Shown here one piece after another: positions 1 through 6,605 of a stretch of DNA of 16,046 nucleotides. The stretch lies in contig CATJUX010000055.1 of the NCBI GenBank assembly GCA_949743895.1, positions 1 through 16,046 of the forward strand, written 5' to 3'. The stretch comes from JANFXS01 sp022791155. Lineage in GTDB: Bacteria > Bacillota > Clostridia > Lachnospirales > Anaerotignaceae. Position 1 is the stretch's first letter; each line of letters opens with the position of its first letter. Made by a program: the position numbers and the translations under genes. The notes under the pieces were generated by a model. That model had not been told where the DNA came from. It worked only from the letters and a program-made list of their open reading frames with translations, and searched no databases.

Positions 1-240
1 CGCGGTTCGCACATCTCATAGTTGCGAGGGCCGAATGCCCCTCCCACACCCTCCCCTGTTTGGCCACGCTTTTTGTCGTCAGTTCAAGTTTTAGCCTTTG
101 TTAATGTTTAACGCTATTGGGAATTTTCAAAAAGCTAAAAGACCATTTGGCATAAATTTTGAAAACCTATGCTTTTTCAACCCCCACAAACCGATTCTCC
201 AATTACGGTCTTTGAAATACATAGTAAAATATAGAATATA
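1..240. other. Non-coding upstream stretch
   Basis: I see no gene here. The first 70 bases are much richer in G and C than the rest and hold a C-rich tract described separately. The remainder is AT-rich and contains short inverted repeats: AAAGACC at 138-144 with GGTCTTT at 207-213, AAAAAGC at 129-135 with GCTTTTT at 171-177, and GCATA at 150-154 with TATGC at 168-172. The last two compete for bases 171-172. Repeats this short are expected by chance in AT-rich DNA. The GC-rich left edge may be the end of something outside the window. Confidence 0.5.
29..65 (-). repeat. G-quadruplex motif inside an inverted repeat
   Basis: On the minus strand, bases 56-38 read as four G-runs of 4, 3, 3 and 4 with loops of 1, 3 and 1 bases (A, TGT, A), which fits the standard G3+N1-7 quadruplex rule. 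The tract is flanked by GGCCGAA (29-35) and TTTGGCC (59-65), which can pair with one G-T wobble, so it sits in the loop of a possible hairpin. A competing hairpin pairs GAGGG (26-30) with CCCTC (39-43). The pattern is visible in the sequence; folding and any role are inference. Confidence 0.55.
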
Positions 241-269
241 TTGCGTTATTAAAATATATTTGATACAAT
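241..269 (+). promoter_or_regulatory. Extended -10 promoter for the activase gene
   Basis: TTGCGT (241-246) is separated by 17 bases from TACAAT (264-269), which is preceded by TG one base upstream (261-262), giving an extended -10. The expected transcription start is near 275-277, which leaves a leader of about 165 nt before the coding start at 442. Confidence 0.55.
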
Positions 270-317
270 ATATAGGGTTAAATTTCATGTTTTATTATTG
301 CTGTATAGCGAATATTT

Positions 318-378
318 TTTTCGGCACAGATATATGATCATAATGCCGAAGGGCTTTGACAAATATGTATGCCGAAAA
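318..378 (+). promoter_or_regulatory. Leader segment with alternative pairing
   Basis: TTTTCGGC at 318-325 can pair with GCCGAA at 345-350 (six Watson-Crick pairs, extendable by two G-U wobbles) or with GCCGAAAA at 371-378 (eight Watson-Crick pairs). The two hairpins share the same left arm and cannot form together. Both lie in the predicted leader of the activase-related gene. Neither has a U-tract, and neither covers the ribosome binding site at 429-434, so a terminator or simple anti-SD mechanism is not evident. Confidence 0.3.
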
Positions 379-428
379 CTGGCGTTAAAACAGCTGAAAC
401 TATGGCTGCGTGATTATAGAACATTGAC

Positions 429-434
429 AGGAGG
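429..434 (+). promoter_or_regulatory. Shine-Dalgarno site that fixes the activase start
   Basis: AGGAGG lies seven bases before the ATG at 442. The reading frame stays open upstream to about 298, but no site of comparable strength precedes any earlier start codon. This places translation at 442. Confidence 0.85.
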
Positions 435-441
435 AATTTTC

Positions 442-3400
442 ATGGGCGTCATTGACACGCTTAGATTGGGAATTGACATAGGTTCAACAACGGTGAAAGT
501 GGTGGTTTTGGACAAATTCCAAAAACCACTGTTCTCACAATATAAAAGGCATTTTTCTGAAATAAAGGCAACATTGCAGGAGTTGACTGAAAACGCATAT
601 AAAGCCATTGGAAATGCCAAAATAACAGCCTTGATCACAGGCAGTGGCGGTGTTTCAATGGCTGAAACACTTGGCGTTGAGTTCATACAAGAGGTTGTTG
701 CCACAGCCAACGCCGTGGCTCAAACAGCGCCAAAATGCGATGTCGCCATTGAGCTTGGCGGCGAAGACGCAAAAATAATATATTTTAACGGCGGAATTGA
801 ACAGCGCATGAACGGCATTTGCGCCGGAGGGACAGGAAGTTTTATAGATCAAATGGCTTCCCTTTTGCAAACAGACGCCAAAGGACTTAATGATTATGCA
901 AAGAATTATAAGGTTATATATCCCATAGCAAGCCGTTGTGGTGTTTTTGCCAAAACAGACATACAGCCGCTTATAAATGAGGGCGCGGAGAAGTCAGACT
1001 TGGCGGCTTCTATATTTCAGGCCGTTGTCAACCAAACAATAAGCGGCCTTGCCTGTGGAAAGCCAATCCGCGGGAATGTGGCGTTTTTGGGCGGCCCGCT
1101 TCATTTCCTTTCGCAGCTTAGACAGAGATTTATCGAAACGCTTGAGCTGACAGACGAAACAACGATTATACCAGAGAATTCACATCTTTTTGCGGCCTTT
1201 GGCGCGGCGGTGAGTGCAACGGAAAAAAGCCGTGTTATTGAATTTGAGGAGTTTGTCCAGAATATAAAGACTGTCAAAGGGCTTCAAATGGAAGTGAGCC
1301 GCCTTTCGCCTCTTTTTGCTGACAGCGAGGACTATGAAGCGTTCAAAAAAAGGCATGACAAAGAAAAAGTTGAAAGAGTGAATTTGAAAGACTATAGCGG
1401 CGGTGCGTTTTTGGGCATAGACGCCGGAAGCACAACCACAAAAGTTGCGCTTGTTTCTGAAAACGGTGAACTGCTCTATTCGTTTTATGCAGGAAACGAG
1501 GGAAACCCTCTCAAAATCGTTATGAAAGCGCTGAACGAGCTTTATGACAACATGCCAGCAACAGTGAAAATAAAGAACTCATGTGTCACAGGCTATGGCG
1601 AGGGCCTCATAAAAGAGGCGCTTATGATGGACTTGGGATATATAGAAACTGTTGCGCATTACAAAGCGGCGGCATTTTTCAAGCCTGATGTGGATTTTAT
1701 ACTTGACATAGGCGGTCAGGACATGAAATGCATACGCATAAAAGACGGCGTCATTGACAGTGTTCTTCTGAACGAGGCTTGCTCGTCTGGATGCGGCTCC
1801 TTCATTGAGACGTTTGCCAAAAGCCTGAACTATACAGCGCCGGAATTTGCCGACATAGCTCTTTTTTCCAAAACGCCCATAGATTTGGGCTCAAGATGCA
1901 CTGTTTTCATGAACAGCCGCGTTAAACAGGCGCAAAAAGAGGGCGCTGATGTGAGCGACATATCGGCCGGACTTGCATATTCTGTGATTAAAAACGCTCT
2001 GCTGAAGGTCATCAAAATATCCGATCCAAAGGCATTGGGAAAAAGCATTGTTGTTCAGGGCGGAACGTTCTATAATGACGCCGTTTTGAAAAGCTTTGAA
2101 CTTATAAGCGAAAGAGAAGCCGTGCGCCCTGACATTGCGGGGATAATGGGCGCTTTTGGAGCGGGGCTTATAGCAAGAGAAAAGTATGTTGAGGGACATG
2201 AGACAACGCTGATCGGCCGCGAGGAAATGAACAACCTTCATATAAAGGCGACTAACACAAGGTGCGGACTTTGCGCCAACAACTGCCTTTTGACAATAAA
2301 CACATTTGACGGCGGAAGGCGCTTTATAACCGGCAACCGTTGTGAAAAAGGCGCCGGAAAAGCAAAAAGCGGAAGCGCGCCAAACCTTTATGAATATAAG
2401 AAAGAAAGGCTTTTTGGATATAAAAGCCTTGAGCCCGAAAAAGCGAAATATGGCGTTATAGGCGTGCCGCGCGTGCTCAATATGTATGAGGACTATCCTT
2501 TCTGGCACACGTTCCTCACCGAAATTGGCTTCAGCGTTCAGCTTTCGCCTTATTCCTCAAAATCGGTGTATGAGGAGGGCATTGAAAGCATACCAAGTGA
2601 AAGCGTGTGTTATCCGGCAAAGCTTGTTCACGGCCACATAATGCACCTTATAAACAGTGGTGTGAAAACAATATTTTATCCGGCTGTGGCCTATGAACGC
2701 CCTGACATAAAAGATGCCACAGACTGCTACAACTGCCCTATTGTGACAAGCTACAGCGAAAACATAAAAAATAATATGGAAGAACTGAGAGAAAAGGGAA
2801 TACGCTTTATAAATCCATTCATATCATTCAAATATAAAGACGGTCTTGTGAAAAGGCTGATTGACATATTTGACGACTATGGAATTGAATCATCAACAGT
2901 TAAAAAAGCAGTTGAAAAAGCCTTTGCCGAATGGGACAGCTTCAGAGAAGACATGCACAAAAAGGGTGAAGAAACCCTTGAATACATAAGAAAGAACAAT
3001 ATGACAGGGATTGTGCTTGGGGGGCGGCCATATCACGTGGATCCGGAAGTCAATCATGGAATTCCAGAGCTAATAACGGGCTATGGCATAGCTGTGCTCA
3101 CAGAAGACAGCGTTGCGCACATGGGGCACGTTGAAAGGCCGCTTGTTGTCAGAGATCAATGGATGTATCATTCGCGCTTGTATGAAGCGGCCTCGTTTGT
3201 GAAAACACAGGATGACATTGAATATATACAGCTAAACAGTTTTGGTTGCGGCCTTGATGCTGTGACAACAGATGAAGTCAAAGACATTCTCAATTCTGCC
3301 GGAAAAATATACACAGCGCTCAAAATTGACGAGGTCAACAACCTTGGCGCGGCGAGGATACGCGTGCGCTCGCTTATTGCAGCCATTGAAGACAGAAGGG

Positions 3401-4752
3401 AGAAAGGCGTCAAGACAAGAAAAGGCGATGCATCGCTCAAACGCGTTGTGTTCACGAAGGAAATGCGCAAAGATTATACGCTTCTTTGTCCGCAAATGGC
3501 GCCCATGCATTTTGACATATTGAAAGAAGCGTTCAACAGCAGCGGCTATAAAATAGACGTCATGCCAGCCATTGACAAAAGCTCAATTGACACAGGGCTC
3601 AGATATGTCAACAATGACGCATGTTATCCGGCGCTGATTGTGGTTGGGCAAGTGATAAACGCGCTTAAAAGCGGGAAATATGACTTGAACAAGGTTGCTG
3701 TTTTGATGAGCCAAACGGGCGGCGGCTGCCGGGCGTCAAATTATATAGGCTTCATCAGAAAAGCCCTGACAAATGCGGGAATTGGGCACATACCAGTTGT
3801 GTCTGTCAGCGCTGGCGGGCTGGAAAAAAATCCGGGCTGGAAGCTCAATTTGACGATAGCCAAAAAAGCGCTTCAGGCATTTGTGTATGGCGATTTGTTC
3901 ATGCGCGTGCTATACAGAGTGCGGCCATATGAGAAGGTTAAGGGCTCGGCAAACGCCCTTTATGACAAATGGAATGAAAAAGTCAAGGCGGATGTGCGCA
4001 CTGGGCGCAGCTTCAAAGAAAACATAGAAGGAATTGTGCGTGATTTTGATGAGCTTGAGATTGAAAACATAAAGAAGCCGCGCGTTGGTGTTGTGGGCGA
4101 GATTCTTGTGAAGTTTCACCCAACGGCAAACAACGACATTGTGAGCCTTCTTGAAAGCGAGGGCGCCGAGGCCGTTGTTCCAGATCTGTTGGGCTTTGGG
4201 CTTTACAGCGCTTACAATTCTGTGCAGAAGCATATTTATCTTGGAACAAGTGTCAAAGGAAGTTTGATGGGAAAAGCTGTTATAAACTATCTTGAGCACT
4301 ATAGAAAGCCTATGATAAAAGCCCTCAAGGCAAGCAAAAGATTTATAGCGCCTGAAAGGATAGAAACACTTGGAAACTTTGCAGAGCCGGTTGTTTCGCT
4401 TTGCAACCAAACGGGCGAGGGCTGGTTTTTGACAGGCGAAATGATGGAGCTCATTCACACAGGAGTTCCCAACATAATATGCACACAGCCATTTGCGTGC
4501 CTTCCAAACCATGTTGTGGGCAAGGGCGTCATAAAAGAGCTTAAAAGAAGAAGCCCTTTGGCAAACATTGTGGCCATTGACTATGATCCGGGAGCAAGCG
4601 AAGTGAACCAGTTGAACCGCATAAAGCTTATGCTTGCTTCTGCAAAAAAGAATCTTGAACTTCAGGAATTGGAGTGCAGCACTGCAAAAACTTCAGACGA
4701 AAGTGAAGAAATGTTTTTTGGCCATGGCAAGAAGCTTGGCGCTCAAATTTGA
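442..4752 (+). CDS. Acyl-CoA dehydratase activase-related fusion protein
   Basis: This 1436-residue protein joins two activase modules to a 2-hydroxyacyl-CoA dehydratase/benzoyl-CoA reductase-like part. The first BcrAD/BadF/BadG-type ATPase module opens with DIGSTT (residues 12-17) and has Cys127 and Cys166 in CAGGTGSF and SRCGVF. The second opens with DAGSTTTK (from 327) and has Cys447 and Cys486. Both pairs are 39 residues apart, the arrangement that bridges a [4Fe-4S] cluster between subunits in HgdC-type activators. A CxxCxxxC motif follows (608, 611, 615, with a further Cys at 634). The remaining half resembles the DUF2229/COG3580-COG3581 families, with cysteines at 723 (SVCYPAK), 936, 1061 (NDACYPA) and 1096 (GGGCRASNY). 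By family, the activase modules would use ATP to push a low-potential electron into the dehydratase-like part. The substrate is unknown. No signal peptide is visible, so it is probably cytoplasmic. It has its own promoter and terminator. The family call is firm; the reaction is not assigned. Confidence 0.9.
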   Translation: MGVIDTLRLGIDIGSTTVKVVVLDKFQKPLFSQYKRHFSEIKATLQELTENAYKAIGNAKITALITGSGGVSMAETLGVEFIQEVVATANAVAQTAPKCDVAIELGGEDAKIIYFNGGIEQRMNGICAGGTGSFIDQMASLLQTDAKGLNDYAKNYKVIYPIASRCGVFAKTDIQPLINEGAEKSDLAASIFQAVVNQTISGLACGKPIRGNVAFLGGPLHFLSQLRQRFIETLELTDETTIIPENSHLFAAFGAAVSATEKSRVIEFEEFVQNIKTVKGLQMEVSRLSPLFADSEDYEAFKKRHDKEKVERVNLKDYSGGAFLGIDAGSTTTKVALVSENGELLYSFYAGNEGNPLKIVMKALNELYDNMPATVKIKNSCVTGYGEGLIKEALMMDLGYIETVAHYKAAAFFKPDVDFILDIGGQDMKCIRIKDGVIDSVLLNEACSSGCGSFIETFAKSLNYTAPEFADIALFSKTPIDLGSRCTVFMNSRVKQAQKEGADVSDISAGLAYSVIKNALLKVIKISDPKALGKSIVVQGGTFYNDAVLKSFELISEREAVRPDIAGIMGAFGAGLIAREKYVEGHETTLIGREEMNNLHIKATNTRCGLCANNCLLTINTFDGGRRFITGNRCEKGAGKAKSGSAPNLYEYKKERLFGYKSLEPEKAKYGVIGVPRVLNMYEDYPFWHTFLTEIGFSVQLSPYSSKSVYEEGIESIPSESVCYPAKLVHGHIMHLINSGVKTIFYPAVAYERPDIKDATDCYNCPIVTSYSENIKNNMEELREKGIRFINPFISFKYKDGLVKRLIDIFDDYGIESSTVKKAVEKAFAEWDSFREDMHKKGEETLEYIRKNNMTGIVLGGRPYHVDPEVNHGIPELITGYGIAVLTEDSVAHMGHVERPLVVRDQWMYHSRLYEAASFVKTQDDIEYIQLNSFGCGLDAVTTDEVKDILNSAGKIYTALKIDEVNNLGAARIRVRSLIAAIEDRREKGVKTRKGDASLKRVVFTKEMRKDYTLLCPQMAPMHFDILKEAFNSSGYKIDVMPAIDKSSIDTGLRYVNNDACYPALIVVGQVINALKSGKYDLNKVAVLMSQTGGGCRASNYIGFIRKALTNAGIGHIPVVSVSAGGLEKNPGWKLNLTIAKKALQAFVYGDLFMRVLYRVRPYEKVKGSANALYDKWNEKVKADVRTGRSFKENIEGIVRDFDELEIENIKKPRVGVVGEILVKFHPTANNDIVSLLESEGAEAVVPDLLGFGLYSAYNSVQKHIYLGTSVKGSLMGKAVINYLEHYRKPMIKALKASKRFIAPERIETLGNFAEPVVSLCNQTGEGWFLTGEMMELIHTGVPNIICTQPFACLPNHVVGKGVIKELKRRSPLANIVAIDYDPGASEVNQLNRIKLMLASAKKNLELQELECSTAKTSDESEEMFFGHGKKLGAQI

Positions 4753-4833
4753 CACAAAACGTCTTTTGTGGCTGAATGCTTCAGATTTCAAGTTTGAAAA
4801 CCACATATTGATTATATATTTTGGAACGATTAA

Positions 4834-4890
4834 AAAGCCTGTGGGAGAAAACTTTTGGTTTCTCTTTCAGGCTTTAAATCATTTTGTTTT
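4834..4890 (+). terminator. Terminator after the activase gene
   Basis: AAAGCCTG (4834-4841) pairs with CAGGCTTT (4868-4875), and the stem continues with GAGAAA (4845-4850) against TTTCTC (4859-4864) across a short wobble-rich interval, closing on an 8-nt loop. A T-rich stretch (ATTTTGTTTT) follows at 4881-4890. The T-tract is interrupted, so efficiency is uncertain. Confidence 0.6.
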
Positions 4891-4891
4891 G

Positions 4892-4920
4892 TTGACTTAT
4901 TATACCTTTAGTATTAAAAT
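4892..4920 (+). promoter_or_regulatory. Promoter of the MATE transporter gene
   Basis: TTGACT (4892-4897), a 17-base spacer and TAAAAT (4915-4920) make a near-consensus sigma-A promoter directly after the preceding terminator. Transcription should start near 4927, giving a leader of about 105 nt. Confidence 0.7.
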
Positions 4921-4946
4921 AATACTGCTAATAAAATTTATTTTAT
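4910..4946 (+). promoter_or_regulatory. Two dyads over and after the -10: possible operators
   Basis: AGTATT (4910-4915) and AATACT (4921-4926) form a perfect dyad with a 5-base centre that covers the -10 box. A second perfect dyad, ATAAAA (4931-4936) and TTTTAT (4941-4946), lies just past the expected transcription start. Placement suits binding of a dimeric repressor such as a MarR or TetR family protein, but no regulator gene is present in the window. Confidence 0.4.
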
Positions 4947-5032
4947 GGAAGGCGCTGTTGTGGCACTGCAAGCATGGACATGAATTTATATCAAAAAAAG
5001 TGGGAATTATGAACGTGACTGGGGGCATTCAC

Positions 5033-6370
5033 ATGAAAACGGAGTCTATGACAGAAGGAAATATAGCAAAGCAAATAATGATTTTTGCTTTGCCGCTGTT
5101 GCTGGGGAACATATTTCAGCAGCTGTATAACACTGTTGACGTCATTGTTGTGGGAAGATATGTTGGCAAGGAGGCTTTGGCCGCGGTTGGGGCCTCGTCT
5201 CCCATTGTTGGAATGCTTGTGGGGGCTTTTGTGGGGCTTTCAACGGGCTCAAATGCTGTCATTGCACAATATTATGGCGCGGGCGACATGAACAAACTGC
5301 ACAAGGCCATACACACGGCTTTTTTCATAACGCTTTTGCTCAGCGCCGTGTTCACAGTTGTTGGAATTGTGGGTTCGCCTTTTATGCTTGGCGTGATTGG
5401 GGCGCCTGAAGATGTGTTTTCAGAAGCTGTTGTATATCTTAGGATATACTTTTTTGGCATATCAGGCGTGCTTATATACAACATGACAGCGGCCATACTC
5501 CGGTCTGTGGGAGATTCAAAAAGACCGTTCTATTTCCTTTGTTTTGCATCGCTGCTGAATGTGCTGCTTGACATATTGTTTGTTGTTGTGATTGGCATGG
5601 GCATTGAGGGCGTTGCGTGGGCAACGTTCATTGCACAGATGCTTTCGGCGGGGCTGTGCGTTGCTGTTCTTGTGAGAAACGGCGGCCTTTCGCCAAAGGA
5701 GATAAAAAATGATGTGACAATCATGAAAGAGATTATGCGGATAGGGCTTCCAGGCGGCCTTCAACAATTGATTACGGCTGGCTCAAATGTCATTGTTCAG
5801 GCATATATAAACCATTTTGGTTCCTCCGCGATAGCGGGATTCAGCGCCTATTTGAAAATTGACAGCCTTTTTTTGCTTCCGGCACAAAGCATGTCTTTGG
5901 CCCTTGTCACATATGTGGGGCAAAATGCCGGCGCGGGGAAGATTGGGCGTGCAAAAGAGGGCGCAAAAATCACGGCGTTCATGGCGTTTGCAGTTTCAGC
6001 CGTGATGGGTGTTGCTGTGTTTTTGTTCAGCGAACAGCTGGTGTCAATATTTTCCAAAGACACAAGGGTTATATATTTTGGCAACATATGTGTCAAACTT
6101 CTCATACCTCTTTATTTCACATTGGCGCTGACAGTTGTTTATGCCGGGGCGCTGAGGGGCTTTGGCGAATCAATGATACCAATGGTTGTCATGACAGGAA
6201 GCTATGTTGTGTTCCGCCAGATATATCTTTTTGTTGTGTCAAAGACATGCTTCACGTTTGAGGCAGTTCAGCTGTGCTATCCTGTGACATGGATTTTGTC
6301 AGCCATAGTCATGTATGCTGTCTATAAGAAAGGAAGATGGATAAAAAGGCACCCTGAAAAAACCGATTAA
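5033..6370 (+). CDS. MATE family multidrug/Na+ efflux transporter
   Basis: This 445-residue integral membrane protein has the usual length of bacterial MATE transporters. The N-terminus carries the family signature: a short polar start (MTEGNIAKQ), the first membrane helix beginning at ALPLLLGNIFQQLYN, and DVIVVGRYVG followed by ALAAVGASSPI. About a dozen long hydrophobic stretches run to the basic C-terminal tail (KKGRWIKRHPEK). Family members in the cytoplasmic membrane export cationic drugs or other metabolites in exchange for Na+ or H+; the substrate here cannot be read from the sequence. The ATG at 5033 follows GGGGG at 5021-5025 by seven bases and gives the standard N-terminus. An in-frame ATG at 5009 is possible but has a weaker site. 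The gene stands alone between its own promoter and terminator. Confidence 0.92.
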   Translation: MKTESMTEGNIAKQIMIFALPLLLGNIFQQLYNTVDVIVVGRYVGKEALAAVGASSPIVGMLVGAFVGLSTGSNAVIAQYYGAGDMNKLHKAIHTAFFITLLLSAVFTVVGIVGSPFMLGVIGAPEDVFSEAVVYLRIYFFGISGVLIYNMTAAILRSVGDSKRPFYFLCFASLLNVLLDILFVVVIGMGIEGVAWATFIAQMLSAGLCVAVLVRNGGLSPKEIKNDVTIMKEIMRIGLPGGLQQLITAGSNVIVQAYINHFGSSAIAGFSAYLKIDSLFLLPAQSMSLALVTYVGQNAGAGKIGRAKEGAKITAFMAFAVSAVMGVAVFLFSEQLVSIFSKDTRVIYFGNICVKLLIPLYFTLALTVVYAGALRGFGESMIPMVVMTGSYVVFRQIYLFVVSKTCFTFEAVQLCYPVTWILSAIVMYAVYKKGRWIKRHPEKTD

Positions 6371-6394
6371 AAAAACTTGAAATGTTTTGTGATG

Positions 6395-6437
6395 AAGCAG
6401 TCCGCCGAAAAATCAATTTTTGGCGGGCTGTTTTTTT
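6395..6437 (+). terminator. Strong terminator after the MATE gene
   Basis: CAGTCCGCC (6398-6406) pairs with GGCGGGCTG (6422-6430) with one G-U wobble. Inside it AAAAAT pairs with ATTTTT across a two-base loop, with one bulged G. Seven T residues follow at once (6431-6437). This is a textbook intrinsic terminator. Confidence 0.92.
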
Positions 6438-6500
6438 CGAAATTGAATTCTTTTTTCAAAATTTTCGAGAGGAATATTTTTCCTTAAAAATCAAAACAGG

Positions 6501-6538
6501 GCAATATTATTGCAATTATCAACTCAAAAGTGTATTAT
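6501..6538 (+). promoter_or_regulatory. dnaE promoter with a palindrome over the -35
   Basis: TTGCAA (6510-6515), a 17-base spacer and TATTAT (6533-6538) form a good sigma-A promoter, with a start expected near 6545. The palindrome GCAATATTATTGC (6501-6513, 5-bp arms, 3-base centre) overlaps the first four bases of the -35 box and could be a regulator site. The promoter is well supported; the operator is inference. Confidence 0.6.
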
Positions 6539-6588
6539 TTATTTGAAAGGGATTTTGGGAATTTTTGGTCAAAAAATTGTTTTAACAA

Positions 6589-6605
6589 AGAGGTGAGAAA
6601 TTTTG
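6589..6605 (+). promoter_or_regulatory. Shine-Dalgarno site and TTG start of dnaE
   Basis: AGAGGTGAG (6589-6597) is followed after five bases by TTG at 6603-6605. No ATG or GTG lies at a suitable distance. The TTG start gives HLHVHTEYS at residues 10-18, the normal position in DnaE proteins. Confidence 0.85.

Noticed and set aside
129..213. Structured RNA in the left intergenic region
   Set aside because: The inverted repeats are 5-7 bp, AT-rich and mutually overlapping. I cannot distinguish them from chance.
98..337. 79-residue frame on the plus strand at the left edge
   Set aside because: No ribosome binding site, and its composition (Phe, Ile, Tyr, Asn) is that of translated AT-rich intergenic DNA. 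It also overlaps the activase promoter.
298..441. 48-residue N-terminal extension of the activase protein
   Set aside because: The frame is open, but the AGGAGG before 442 and the normal module start right after it show that translation begins at 442.
1891..2508. Long antisense frames (also at 3910-4512, 6933-7649, 8793-9587, 11331-12068, 13123-13917 and 13548-14252)
   Set aside because: They lie opposite genes with strong family motifs, have no recognisable domains and lack good ribosome binding sites. They are by-products of codon use on the coding strand.
4634..5032. Extension of the MATE frame back into the activase gene
   Set aside because: It spans the terminator and promoter of the intergenic region, and the standard MATE N-terminus begins at 5033.
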